From: Rhizobiaceae bacterium
Lineage (GTDB): Bacteria; Pseudomonadota; Alphaproteobacteria; Rhizobiales; Rhizobiaceae
Direction of reading: 5' to 3'
DNA: 64,000 nucleotides
Assembly: GCA_029212415.1 (NCBI GenBank)
Contig: JARGOF010000003.1
Coordinates: 62,001-126,000 of the forward strand
Below, piece after piece: positions 17,701-26,472 of the stretch. Under the pieces are notes generated by a model, which worked only from the letters and a program-made list of their open reading frames with translations, did no database searches and was not told the origin of the DNA. The translations under genes were made by a program, and so were the position numbers. Position 1 is the first letter of the stretch, and every line of letters starts with the position of its first letter.

Positions 17701-19395
17701 TCAGAACAAAAGCAGATGCGGTTTTTCGGGTTTTTGAGCTTCCGTTTGCTGACATTCTGAGGATTCTGGGCAATCTGGGCAATCTGGGCAATCTGGGCAA
17801 TCTGGGCAATCTGGGCAATCTGAAAATCCCGTTGACTCGGGCAGAAACTGGAAGCAGCTATCGAGTTTTTTGTAAATATCGACGGTCTGCTGCGCTCCGA
17901 CATTCAGCCCCGCCGGCAGACAGAATTTGCGACCATTGGGCAAACAAAGCGTCCAGGCGATACTTTTTTCAAAGGCGCTGGAGCCATTTGATACGGATAG
18001 ATCAGGACGCCATGCTTCGGGATGGGCAAATCCGGGCGCGCCGCCTTTGGCGTTGGGGCCAATGGCGTAGCCCCTGTTGCGCAACGTTTCAGGAAAGTCG
18101 ATGTCCTGTGAAATATCACCATCAAAGGTGATGTCATGGTCTTTTGGTTGCCATTTCCGGGTGAAATGTCCGGCAATATCCTTGTCTGTCTCGGCTGCCG
18201 AAAAGGGGAGTGTTGTGCAGCCAAGGTCGGCGGTTTTTCCAAACATGCGGGCCTTTGGCGGATGGCCGTAGCCAATGGCATTGTTGAAGTGACGAAGTTT
18301 TTTCAGGATGCCGCTTGGAAAAATTCCTTTGCCGGAGCGGTAGAACCAGGAGTTGTTGAAAACATAGATTTTACCCTCATTGTGCTGCGCGCCTCCCAGC
18401 TTGAAATGAGAACATTTGCGGCGGTGTCCATCCGAATTGGATGCGGGCGGATTGTTCACCCAGCCATAGTTTCCGTAAACATAGAACCAACCGGCGCGGT
18501 CCAGTTCAAAAGAAAACGGACGGTAGCAATCGGCCAGAATATTGTGACGGATAACCCAGTTCCAGGCATGATTTTCCGGTTCGATGACATTGTCACGAAT
18601 GCGCTTGAACCTGTTTTTCTCAATCAGGACATTGGCAGACGCTCGCTTGCCATCGTTGAATTCCAGGCTGTTCGGATCGACGCCCGGCGCCAGTCGATCC
18701 ACGCGATTGAAGAAATGGATGGCATTGAAAGCGTCGGATATCCTGTTTTTGCGAATGGTGATGTTGCCGGCGATATCCCATGCCCGGAAAAAATCACCGT
18801 CCCAGGCCCGGTAGTCTGCCTGCAGATCCACACCGGGACGGCCGGTGTTGTCCTTTGAGCCGTGGATGGCCGACCAGGGGATCCTGTTCCACATGGCATG
18901 GTCAGCGCTGACGTCCTGTTTCCATTTACAACGGGTTATTTTGAGGTCGCGCGTGGTTGATCCATTCGCGCCGATGGCAATTGTTCCTTCCCGGAAACGT
19001 ATGCGGCTCAGCGTGATGTGCTGACATTCATCCAGATAAAGCGCTGTCGGCCAGCATCGGACAAATTTGAACTTGCGCACGATGACATGCTTGCAGTGCA
19101 AAAAGACCAGGGCGGCTTCATCCGCAGTCTGTCCGACGCTGGGATAATAGCCAGCGGCCTGGCGGCGCTGGGCGATCAGATTGGCCCGTTTTGTGTATTC
19201 AGAAAGACTCAGACCGCTGGTAAAGATCGCGCCCTTTTCTGCTTCGATAAGGATGGGGTTGTTCCAGGTGCCCGCCAGGCCATTGAAGACAACGGGCTTG
19301 TCATAGATGCCCTTTTTGACAATCAGGCGATCGCCGGCGGTCAGCTTTTTGCTTTTGCGTGTGATATTTGCCGGGTTAACGCGGATACACACCAT
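17701..19395 (-). CDS. Right-handed beta-helix protein with a (DCP)6 tail
   Basis: The 564-aa protein opens with LTAGDRLIVKKGIYDKPVVF and PILIEAEKGAIFTSG, the usual first rungs of a parallel beta-helix as in pectate lyases and chondroitinase B. Helix-like strands continue through ITIRKNRISDAFNAIHF and VLIEKNRFKRIRDN to about residue 400. No signal peptide is visible at the annotated ATG and no strong ribosome site precedes it, so the start may be wrong. The C-terminus has six Asp-Cys-Pro triplets encoded by a 9-bp tandem repeat. It ends the ROK/di-haem/ASPIC gene series. A carbohydrate-active or structural surface role is inferred; no catalytic residues can be named. Confidence 0.7.
   Translation of the reverse strand: MVCIRVNPANITRKSKKLTAGDRLIVKKGIYDKPVVFNGLAGTWNNPILIEAEKGAIFTSGLSLSEYTKRANLIAQRRQAAGYYPSVGQTADEAALVFLHCKHVIVRKFKFVRCWPTALYLDECQHITLSRIRFREGTIAIGANGSTTRDLKITRCKWKQDVSADHAMWNRIPWSAIHGSKDNTGRPGVDLQADYRAWDGDFFRAWDIAGNITIRKNRISDAFNAIHFFNRVDRLAPGVDPNSLEFNDGKRASANVLIEKNRFKRIRDNVIEPENHAWNWVIRHNILADCYRPFSFELDRAGWFYVYGNYGWVNNPPASNSDGHRRKCSHFKLGGAQHNEGKIYVFNNSWFYRSGKGIFPSGILKKLRHFNNAIGYGHPPKARMFGKTADLGCTTLPFSAAETDKDIAGHFTRKWQPKDHDITFDGDISQDIDFPETLRNRGYAIGPNAKGGAPGFAHPEAWRPDLSVSNGSSAFEKSIAWTLCLPNGRKFCLPAGLNVGAQQTVDIYKKLDSCFQFLPESTGFSDCPDCPDCPDCPDCPDCPESSECQQTEAQKPEKPHLLLF
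17766..17819. repeat. 9-bp tandem repeat, six perfect copies
   Basis: The unit CTGGGCAAT is repeated six times without error on the plus strand. On the minus strand it encodes Asp-Cys-Pro in frame near the end of the beta-helix protein. Such perfect short repeats change length easily by slipped replication, here adding or losing three residues at a time without a frameshift. Confidence 0.95.
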
Positions 19396-19446
19396 TTGTC
19401 AGGACTGCCTTTTCTGCCAGCAACACGCAACAATCTTGCATTGGCA

Positions 19447-21129
19447 TCAAGTTTTGACAAGTCTGGCCTTCCTCTCAGGATACCAGTAGCGCGCATTGGC
19501 ATCACCGCGACGAATAATGACAAAATTATTGGCAAAGACCCGATAGGGTGGGCTCCATTCGCCATCGGGCCATTGCACGCGGATCTGGGCGCGCTCGGCA
19601 ACGCCTGTGCCCACATGGACGAAACCGGCATGACCGGAAGCGTGGCCGCCGCCTGTCTGTATCTTCCGCAGACGCGTCGCATTGCCGGACTTGACGAGGA
19701 TGGTCGCTCCAACCGCGTTGATATTTTCGCCGTCCTGCTGGAGTTCTATCTGCAGCCAGTTGCCCATGGGGCTGGCGCCCCAGTCGGCTTTTCCACCCAG
19801 ATTGCGAAAGACACTGGCCGGGGCTTCCCGGTTGACAACCACCAGATCGAGATTGCCGTCCATGTTGAAATCGGCGATCGCTGCCCCGCGGCCCCGCCGG
19901 TCAAGGTCGATGCCCGCTCGGTCACCGACCTCGACAAAAGTCCCGTCGTGTTGGCCGAGCAAAAGATTGTCCGGATCGAAGGCGGCAAAATCAGGCATTC
20001 TTTCCACATTGCCCTTGGCAATGTAGAGGTCCAGCAGGCCGTCGTTGTTGAAATCGGCGAATTCGGAGTGCCAGCCGGTGGAGGGTTTGAGATCACTGCC
20101 AATATAGGGGCGGTGGGCGGTCGCATGGCGCTCATAGGCGATGTCGCGGTAAACCGGACGCCCTTCTTCTGCTTCACTGTCCAGCGTTTGCAACTTGGTG
20201 TCGCCCATGGATGTCAGGGCATATTCGGGGAAGCCGTCGGCATCGATATCGCCTTCAGCGATCCCCATGCCCCAGATGTTGACCCGTTTCCAGCCATCGG
20301 ACCGGCGAAAAAGACGCGGTGGCTTGCCGGGGTCGACACGCCACATCTGTTCTTCGCCATCGCGGTAATATTGCCGGTCATTGGTCATGCGCAGCGCCGG
20401 TGTGCCGGAGCGGTTCCAGTCGGTAAAGAGCATCGACAGGGTGCAAAAGCCAGGCGTCAGAATGTCCGCTTCGCGGTAGTGCGGGCTGTCCGTTCCCTGC
20501 GGGCGCAACAGGATATTGTCGTGGCAGGTGCCCCAGGGTGATCCGGGTGCCGAGCGGTCGACATAGTTGCCGAAGGCGAGGGTGGGGAAGGGCTGGTCCC
20601 TTTCAAAAGTGGCAGCGAAGGCCGTTGTCCAGGCGCGTCCGCCGTCAAAGGCAAATTCGCGGTTGGCATTGCTGAAGCTGCAATCGGGTCCGCCTTTCAA
20701 AATGATGTTGCGGCCAAGGCGCAGCATGACGACATCCTTGAAGCCGTCATTGTTCAGGTCGATCGGATAAAGCCCGGTCACGCTCTCCAGTTCCGTGTCG
20801 TTGATATCCAGTTTTTGAGGGGTAAATTTCAGCGGTCCTGCCGGTTTGCTTTCATTGACGAAGAGTTGCATCTTGCTGGTTCCGCCGGCCAGCATCAGGT
20901 CTGGAAAACGGTCGCCGTTGCAATCAAGGGACGCTGCTCCACCACCGACGAAATATTCCCAGGGACCCGTGTAGCTGTGTTCGAGGCCTGCAGCCTTTGC
21001 CTGTTCAGCCATGACGGGAATATCCATTTGCACAGCTGTTTGCCCGGCTTCATCGGCGGCATGGGCCATCAAGACCCAGCCACTCATCAACAGTGCTGTG
21101 GTTATGCAGAAGGCGGATGTCTTGTTCAT
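19447..21129 (-). CDS. Exported FG-GAP/VCBS repeat protein with ASPIC/UnbV domain (CRTAC1-like)
   Basis: The 560-aa protein has a signal peptide (MNKTSAFCITTALLMSGWVL then AHAADE, cleavage near residue 25). At least five calcium-binding FG-GAP/VCBS loops follow: DCNGDRFPDL, DLNNDGFKDV, DIDADGFPEY, DFNNDGLLDL and DFNMDGNLDL. An ASPIC/UnbV domain lies near residues 455-530 (GNWLQIELQQDGENINAVGA, then VQWPDGEW). This architecture forms a beta-propeller used for adhesion or as a partner of secreted enzymes; its biochemical job is not established. It overlaps the di-haem cytochrome gene by 4 nt, so the two products are probably made together and both act outside the cytoplasm. Confidence 0.82.
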   Translation of the reverse strand: MNKTSAFCITTALLMSGWVLMAHAADEAGQTAVQMDIPVMAEQAKAAGLEHSYTGPWEYFVGGGAASLDCNGDRFPDLMLAGGTSKMQLFVNESKPAGPLKFTPQKLDINDTELESVTGLYPIDLNNDGFKDVVMLRLGRNIILKGGPDCSFSNANREFAFDGGRAWTTAFAATFERDQPFPTLAFGNYVDRSAPGSPWGTCHDNILLRPQGTDSPHYREADILTPGFCTLSMLFTDWNRSGTPALRMTNDRQYYRDGEEQMWRVDPGKPPRLFRRSDGWKRVNIWGMGIAEGDIDADGFPEYALTSMGDTKLQTLDSEAEEGRPVYRDIAYERHATAHRPYIGSDLKPSTGWHSEFADFNNDGLLDLYIAKGNVERMPDFAAFDPDNLLLGQHDGTFVEVGDRAGIDLDRRGRGAAIADFNMDGNLDLVVVNREAPASVFRNLGGKADWGASPMGNWLQIELQQDGENINAVGATILVKSGNATRLRKIQTGGGHASGHAGFVHVGTGVAERAQIRVQWPDGEWSPPYRVFANNFVIIRRGDANARYWYPERKARLVKT

Positions 21130-22559
21130 GGTTCAATCACCAGGGTTTTCAGATAGGCAATGAGCGCCACCCGTTGGGCATCGTCCAGTTCCATGTAGCG
21201 ATCCCGGCTTTGCCGTGCGTCGCCGCCATGCACCCGGATGACCTCGTCAAGCGTTGACAGATCACCACGATGTCCAAAGGGGGCCGTTGATGCGATGCCC
21301 CATAATTCACCGGTCATGAAGACGTCCCGATCCACGAAGCGCTGGCCGAGCAATTCATTGCCGAGATGGGCGATTTGCTGATCGGCAATGGTGTGCCGCT
21401 TCAGGTCGCCAAAAAGCGGCACCAGGACGGCGCCGTTGTCATCGCGGGGCAGGGTGGCCGACCAGGCCATGAGCGCCAGGTCATAGGTCGCGGTTTGGCT
21501 GACGTCGCCCTGGCGCAGGGTGCCTGCGCTGTCGAGCGGGCCGGGATCGGCAAAGGACAGGCTGTTGAGCGGTAGATGCCGCCGGTGACATTGTGTGCAG
21601 CCAGTCTCGTCAAGCAATTCGGAGCCTTCCGCAGCCAATTGTCGCCATTGGGCATTTCCCGGCGCAAGCTCTATTGGTGGTTTCAAGGTGGCCTGCCAGG
21701 CGACCAGCGCGGAAATATCACCGCGGGTCATTTCACCTTCTATCCCGTCCGCATCAAAGTCATTTTCTCCGGTCCATCGTGCGCCAAAACGTTCCTCTGC
21801 CTGCATGCCGTGATGGTGATTGAGGGCATTGACGGTGAACTGTCTGAGCGAACCAATGACGCCTTTCTGGCTGAACGGGCGGATGACCAGATCCGTATCA
21901 ACACCGTCGATTGCTGACAGGTCGACGATGCCGTCAGGGCCTGCGATGATTTTTCCGAAATCAACGCCTTTGCTGTTGAGCTGTGCCACCTGCGGCTTGC
22001 CGCTGGTCCGTGCCGCTTCCAGGGCAGCACGGCGCTGGTCTTGCAGATCGGCGCTCATTTCACGGGCGAGCAGTTCGATGAGCCCCGCACCCATCAGATG
22101 ATTGGTGTTGCGTTCATTGGAAAATTGCGGGTCGGTGCTGTCAAAATCAGCGTTGGTAAACCCTTCGGAAACAAAGACATTGGTGACGAAATCGCCTGCA
22201 CCGCCGATGATCGGATCATTGTGGCAGGACGAGCAGGCATTGGAATCGGTGCCGGCCAGCCGTTGGAATGATTGCTGCGGCGGTCTTTTGCGTTTTGTCG
22301 GAATGATGGCCTGGGTGGCCATCGGTCGGCCAACGCCGTCAATGGTTGTAAATCTGGCCGTGAACAGGGCCTCGCCTATGGTCGTCAGGGACTGCAATTG
22401 GTCCTTTGACAGTGTTCCTGAATATTTTTCCGGATCCACGTGATGGCCGATTGTCTTTTCCAGCCAGGGGTCGGGGACAGTTGAATCGTCGGCAGCGGCA
22501 GGCGCACCCATGGCTGCCAACATGAACAATCCGGTCAGAAGAGCTTTAGAAGTCGGCAT
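21126..22559 (-). CDS. Exported di-haem c-type cytochrome (MauG/di-haem peroxidase or DHOR-like)
   Basis: ATG 22559 gives MPTSKALLTGLFMLAAMGAP and an Ala-x-Ala cleavage site near residue 22; an upstream in-frame ATG at 22610 would bury this signal. Two haem-binding CxxCH motifs are present: CSSCH at about residues 109-113 and CTQCH at about 321-325. The length of 477 aa fits the di-haem oxidoreductase (COG3488-type) group better than the shorter cytochrome c peroxidases. Members perform periplasmic peroxide or protein oxidation; MauG oxidises a partner protein. The coupled gene for an ASPIC protein offers a candidate partner. Its start lies within the end of the ROK gene (14-nt overlap), so it is cotranscribed. 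Confidence 0.8.
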   Translation of the reverse strand: MPTSKALLTGLFMLAAMGAPAAADDSTVPDPWLEKTIGHHVDPEKYSGTLSKDQLQSLTTIGEALFTARFTTIDGVGRPMATQAIIPTKRKRPPQQSFQRLAGTDSNACSSCHNDPIIGGAGDFVTNVFVSEGFTNADFDSTDPQFSNERNTNHLMGAGLIELLAREMSADLQDQRRAALEAARTSGKPQVAQLNSKGVDFGKIIAGPDGIVDLSAIDGVDTDLVIRPFSQKGVIGSLRQFTVNALNHHHGMQAEERFGARWTGENDFDADGIEGEMTRGDISALVAWQATLKPPIELAPGNAQWRQLAAEGSELLDETGCTQCHRRHLPLNSLSFADPGPLDSAGTLRQGDVSQTATYDLALMAWSATLPRDDNGAVLVPLFGDLKRHTIADQQIAHLGNELLGQRFVDRDVFMTGELWGIASTAPFGHRGDLSTLDEVIRVHGGDARQSRDRYMELDDAQRVALIAYLKTLVIEP

Positions 22560-23799
22560 AATTGGAAACCTCGATGGCAGGATTGCTTGCCCCGGCAAAC
22601 ATGACGTCAAGTTCGAACAGTGCGGTGATTGTACAGCCGTCTATGATCAGTGGATTCTCGTCCGGAAAACAGTGAATCTCGATGTCGTCATCAATCACGT
22701 CCAGCTTGGTCTTGTTGATTGTTTCACGCAGGGACACTTCGATGAATTCAAAAGCTTCCGTTCCCTTTCCGACAAAGGCCACGGGAAAGGAATCCATCAG
22801 GGCATACATGTCGGCCAGGCCGGTGCCCAGTGCTTGTCCTGCCTCCCTGTAGGCCGCAATGGCGTCGGCATCTCCGGCACTTGCGGCCAGATGGACGGCC
22901 CGCATCTGCTGGGCATTGATATCGTTTCTGGGTTCCTTTGCATCGCTGATTGCGTGGGAACGACGGTAGATGGCATAGTCGCCTGCGTAGGCCTCTATGC
23001 AGCCGGTGCGGCCACAGCGGCAGAGCGCGCCATTGGGGATGTAGGATATATGGCCAAATTCGGTGCCGGAAGAGCGAATGCCGCTGACCAGTTCGCCATT
23101 CAGCATGAGACCCATGCCGATACCATGTGACAGCAGCACTGCTGCATAATTTCTGTTGTAACGGTCCGGGGCCCGCCAGTGCAGGGCGCGGGCGATCATG
23201 CTGCAATCATTGGCGACCCCGACATGCGCATGGAACAGGGGTTCCAGTTCTGCTTTGAAGGCGAGGTTGCGATGCGGGGTGATCGGCGACCAGAGCATGG
23301 ATGTGCCATCGACGTCTGTGACGCCCTGCACACCCAGCATGATGCGCTTCAAAGCGCGCCCTTCAGTCGGCAATTGAGACAAGGCGCTGTTGGTCGCGTC
23401 CTTGACGATTTCATAAAAGGCCTGAGGGCTGGCAAGGCGTGCCTCGAAGGCCCGATCAATGCCGGCAACGATATTTCCGGCATAGTCGGAAATGGTCACC
23501 GACACCCGGTCAAGTTGCAGCACGATGGAAGCCACCAGGGCGGCAGCGGGGTTCAGTGCCAGGCGAACCTGCGGCCGACCCCGTCCGCTGTTTTCAGTGG
23601 CTGTGGCCTCCATGATGACGATAATTCCTTCGTCCAGAAGTTCGGATGTGATGGCCGATACGGTCGAGGCGCTCAGCCCGGTTTTCGCGCAGATTCCCTT
23701 TCGTGATCGGGATGTATTGTGCCGCAAAACACCAAGAATACGGGCCCGATTGCGCTTGCGCACATCATCTGATCGTTCAAGCTCAGCCACCGCCCCCAT
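22546..23799 (-). CDS. ROK-family transcriptional repressor (XylR/NagC-like)
   Basis: The 417-aa protein has an N-terminal winged helix (NTSRSRKGICAKTGLSASTV, then SAITSELLDEG) and a ROK sugar-binding domain. The zinc cluster region GALCRCGRTGCIEAYAG matches the CxCGxxGCxE signature. It is divergent from the xylose transporter operon and separated from it by about 200 bases containing paired operator-like repeats, so it is the probable xylose repressor. The same transcript carries a di-haem cytochrome, an ASPIC protein and a beta-helix protein, which would place those under its autoregulation. The ligand (D-xylose) is inferred from the neighbours. Confidence 0.85.
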   Translation of the reverse strand: MGAVAELERSDDVRKRNRARILGVLRHNTSRSRKGICAKTGLSASTVSAITSELLDEGIIVIMEATATENSGRGRPQVRLALNPAAALVASIVLQLDRVSVTISDYAGNIVAGIDRAFEARLASPQAFYEIVKDATNSALSQLPTEGRALKRIMLGVQGVTDVDGTSMLWSPITPHRNLAFKAELEPLFHAHVGVANDCSMIARALHWRAPDRYNRNYAAVLLSHGIGMGLMLNGELVSGIRSSGTEFGHISYIPNGALCRCGRTGCIEAYAGDYAIYRRSHAISDAKEPRNDINAQQMRAVHLAASAGDADAIAAYREAGQALGTGLADMYALMDSFPVAFVGKGTEAFEFIEVSLRETINKTKLDVIDDDIEIHCFPDENPLIIDGCTITALFELDVMFAGASNPAIEVSNYADF

Positions 23800-23820
23800 T
23801 TCCTCCCGGGTTCACAGATG

Positions 23821-23858
23821 AATTGCTGCAATGCAATATAATTGCTGCATTACAACAA
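23821..23858. promoter_or_regulatory. Candidate ROK repressor operator (tandem half-sites)
   Basis: AATTGCTGCA occurs twice, starting at 23821 and 23840, 19 bases apart. The first continues as ATTGCTGCAATGCAAT, an imperfect inverted repeat. The pair lies just upstream of the ROK gene start (23799) and upstream of the xylF promoter candidate, so one repressor could control both directions. Placement and symmetry are the only evidence. Confidence 0.55.
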
Positions 23859-23881
23859 CTTAGCGCAATATGAAAATCAAG

Positions 23882-23910
23882 TTGACACAGCTTGGCGATT
23901 AAGTCACTAT
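23882..23910 (+). promoter_or_regulatory. Candidate sigma-70 promoter of xylF
   Basis: A perfect -35 box TTGACA (23882-23887) is followed after 17 bases by CACTAT (23905-23910), a four-of-six match to the -10 consensus. It lies 95 bases upstream of the xylF start and downstream of the operator-like repeats. Confidence 0.5.
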
Positions 23911-24005
23911 TTTTTTCGAGCCTCGAATTAAATGGCTCATGTGTAAGCGAGACCAATCGTTCCGAATGGGCGGTTCGATGGTCCACTCACCGGGAGGTTG
24001 TTAAT

Positions 24006-25046
24006 ATGAAGATCCTTAATGCTGCACTTTTAGGTGCAGTTTTTGCTGTTTCCTTTGCTGGTTCTGCACTGGCTGATGGCAAAGTCATTGGTGTGTCCTG
24101 GTCCAATTTCCAGGAAGAACGCTGGAAGACAGACGAAGCTGCGATGAAGGCCGCCATTGAGGCAGCCGGCGACAGCTACATCTCTGCTGATGCGCAGTCT
24201 TCTGCTTCCAAGCAGTTGACCGATGTGGAAGCGCTGATTGCCCAGGGCGCCAATGCTCTGATCATTCTCGCTCAGGATGCCGGCGCCATCGGACCGGCAG
24301 TTGAAAAAGCATCTGCAGAAGGCATTCCAGTTGTCGGATACGATCGGCTGATCGAAAATCCGGAAGCCTTCTACATCACATTCGACAACAAGGAAGTCGG
24401 TCGCATGCAGGCGCGTGCGGTTCTGGCTGCCAAGCCCGAAGGCAATTATGCTTTCATCAAGGGGTCAGCGGCTGATCCGAATGCGGATTTCCTGTTTTCC
24501 GGTCAGATGGAAGTTCTCAAGGAAGCCATGGATTCAGGCAAGGTCAAGAATGTGGGCGAAGCCTATACGGATGGCTGGAAGCCGGAAAATGCTCAGCGTA
24601 ACATGGAGCAGATCCTGACGGCTAACGACAACAAGGTTGACGCTGTTGTTGCATCCAATGACGGTACAGCCGGCGGTGTTGTTGCTGCATTGTCTTCCCA
24701 GGGTATGGACGGAACCGTGCCTGTATCCGGTCAGGATGGCGATCATGCCGCGCTGAACCGCGTTGCATTGGGAACCCAGACCGTTTCCGTCTGGAAAGAT
24801 GCCCGTGAACTTGGCAAGAACGCAGCGGCAATTGCCTCATTGCTGGCCAATGGAACGGCGATGGCTGATGTGCCTGGTGCGGTCAAATGGTCGGGTGGTC
24901 CCGGCGGTGTCGAAATGGACGCCATTTTCCTGGCGCCTGTGCCGATCACCAAGGATAACCTGAACGTCGTGATCGACGCTGGATGGGTTTCCAAGGATGT
25001 CGTATGCCAGGGCGTCAAGGCCGGCACGACGGCTGCCTGTAACTGA
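24006..25046 (+). CDS. xylF: Xylose ABC transporter, periplasmic substrate-binding protein
   Basis: ATG 24006 has GGGAGG upstream and gives a clear signal peptide (MKILNAALLGAVFAVSFAG, cleavage after SALA). The in-frame extension from 23892 lacks these. The 346-aa product is a type I sugar-binding protein, with VIGVSWSNFQEERWKTDEAA near the mature N-terminus and QLTDVEALIAQGANALIILA as in XylF. It captures D-xylose in the periplasm and delivers it to the XylH/XylG complex. A hairpin-terminator pair follows the stop, a common way to make more binding protein than permease. Confidence 0.92.
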   Translation: MKILNAALLGAVFAVSFAGSALADGKVIGVSWSNFQEERWKTDEAAMKAAIEAAGDSYISADAQSSASKQLTDVEALIAQGANALIILAQDAGAIGPAVEKASAEGIPVVGYDRLIENPEAFYITFDNKEVGRMQARAVLAAKPEGNYAFIKGSAADPNADFLFSGQMEVLKEAMDSGKVKNVGEAYTDGWKPENAQRNMEQILTANDNKVDAVVASNDGTAGGVVAALSSQGMDGTVPVSGQDGDHAALNRVALGTQTVSVWKDARELGKNAAAIASLLANGTAMADVPGAVKWSGGPGGVEMDAIFLAPVPITKDNLNVVIDAGWVSKDVVCQGVKAGTTAACN

Positions 25047-25049
25047 TCA

Positions 25050-25106
25050 GCACATTCCGGATGAATGTGCGAAGCGCCGCGGTCTTTGAAGATCGCGGCG
25101 TTTTTT
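25050..25106 (+). terminator. Tandem hairpins with T-run between xylF and xylH (attenuator)
   Basis: The first hairpin pairs GCACATTC (25050-25057) with GAATGTGC (25063-25070). The second pairs CGCCGCG (25075-25081) with CGCGGCG (25094-25100) and is followed directly by six T (25101-25106), the form of a Rho-independent terminator. Because xylH and the other genes follow on the same strand, partial read-through is expected, so this sets the binding-protein to permease ratio. Confidence 0.8.
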
Positions 25107-25131
25107 GAAATATCTCAGGGGAGGTCCCGAC

Positions 25132-26454
25132 ATGACGGACGACAAGGGCTTGCAGGCAGCGCCTGAAGGCGAAAAGGCCCGTGCTTCGCAGATGTCGATC
25201 CTGGCGCGTTTTTTCAAGGCGACGGAACTCGACACCCGCATGCTGGGGATGATCGGCGCATTGCTGCTGATCTGGATATTGTTTGATATTTTTTCCGGTG
25301 GCCTCTTTCTGACGCCCCGCAATCTTTGGAATCTGTCTGTTCAGACAGCCTCTGTGGCGGTGATGGCCACAGGCATGGTTCTTGTCATCGTGACGCGCAA
25401 TATTGACCTGTCAGTCGGATCCATTCTGGGGTTCGTGGGCATGATCATGGCCGTCACCCAGGCGGAACTATTGCCGGCGCTTATCGGCTACGACAATCCT
25501 GTCACCTGGGTGATTGCTCTGGCTGTCGGTATCGCCGTGGGGGCTGCGATCGGCGCTTTGCATGGCTATGTCATCGCCTATCTTGGCGTGCCCGCCTTCA
25601 TTGTGACGCTTGGAGGTCTGCTCGTATGGCGCGGTGCTGCCTGGTGGGTAACGTCCGGGCGAACCGTTTCACCGATGGATTCCACCTTTCGGTTGATGGG
25701 GGGTGGTCCCACGGGGTCCATCGGCGCGACCGCAAGCTGGGCCGTGGGGATCGTGGCCTGTATCGCCATTATTGCAATGATCTGGAACTCGAGACGTCAG
25801 CGTCAAAGGTTCAAATTTCCGCTGCGGCCGCTTTGGGCGGAAGGGTTTCTTGCCGGTATCGGCTGTTTCGTCATTCTTGGCGCCGTTTGGGTCGTCAACA
25901 GCTACTACTGGCCGATCGGCATCGTGCGCAAATATATTGCGGCCAATGATTTGCAGATTGCCGAAGCCGATCTGCAGATTGCCCATGGCATTGCCATTCC
26001 GGTGCTCATGGCCATTGCTGTCGGCATTGTCATGACTTTCATCACCACACGGACACGGTTCGGGCGCTATGTCTTTGCGCTGGGGGGCAACCCCGAGGCA
26101 ACGGATTTCGCCGGGATCAATACGCGATGGGTAACGATGAAGATTTTCATCATCATGGGTATCCTGTGTGCCATCGCGGCAGCCATTTCGACGGCGCGTC
26201 TGAATGCGGCGACAAATGCGCAGGGCACCCTGGATGAGCTTCTGACCATTGCTGCAGCAGTCATCGGCGGCACCTCTCTGGCCGGTGGCGTTGGAACGAT
26301 CGTCGGCGCGATGATCGGTGCCGTCGTCATGCAATCGCTGCAATCGGGCATGGTCCTATTGGGACTTGATACACCGCTGCAGGCCATTGTTGTCGGCATT
26401 GTTCTGGTAATCGCGGTTTGGCTGGATTCGCTTTACCGTCGGTCTCAACATTAG
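25132..26454 (+). CDS. xylH: Xylose ABC transporter, permease
   Basis: ATG 25132 follows GGGGAGGT and gives 440 aa; the upstream TTG 25105 falls in the terminator T-run. The protein has about ten hydrophobic segments and the sugar-permease signatures TGMVLVIVTRNIDLSVGSIL and the C-terminal GGTSLAGGVGTIVGAMIGA. A longer cytoplasmic segment rich in Arg (WNSRRQRQRFKFPLRPL, about residue 225) is typical of XylH. A short internal duplication, LQIAEADLQIAHG, lies near residue 285. It forms the inner-membrane channel for xylose. Confidence 0.9.
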   Translation: MTDDKGLQAAPEGEKARASQMSILARFFKATELDTRMLGMIGALLLIWILFDIFSGGLFLTPRNLWNLSVQTASVAVMATGMVLVIVTRNIDLSVGSILGFVGMIMAVTQAELLPALIGYDNPVTWVIALAVGIAVGAAIGALHGYVIAYLGVPAFIVTLGGLLVWRGAAWWVTSGRTVSPMDSTFRLMGGGPTGSIGATASWAVGIVACIAIIAMIWNSRRQRQRFKFPLRPLWAEGFLAGIGCFVILGAVWVVNSYYWPIGIVRKYIAANDLQIAEADLQIAHGIAIPVLMAIAVGIVMTFITTRTRFGRYVFALGGNPEATDFAGINTRWVTMKIFIIMGILCAIAAAISTARLNAATNAQGTLDELLTIAAAVIGGTSLAGGVGTIVGAMIGAVVMQSLQSGMVLLGLDTPLQAIVVGIVLVIAVWLDSLYRRSQH

Positions 26455-26472
26455 AAAGCGCGGGGAAAAGAG

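Noticed and set aside
17766-17819. Possible CRISPR-like array
   Set aside because: The units are contiguous 9-mers without spacers and lie in a coding frame; no cas genes are present.
17685-18131. Plus-strand frame with repeated Leu-Gly-Asn units
   Set aside because: It is the opposite-strand reading of the 9-bp repeat within the beta-helix gene and has no family resemblance or ribosome site.
19018-20541. Long plus-strand open frame (507 codons) opposite the ASPIC gene
   Set aside because: The minus-strand gene has a signal peptide and repeated DxNxDG motifs; the plus frame shows no recognisable domain and is a shadow.
25953-25991. Tandem duplication in xylH (LQIAEADLQIAHG)
   Set aside because: It is a short two-copy repeat with diverged flanks, common in this permease family, and not comparable to the perfect arrays elsewhere.
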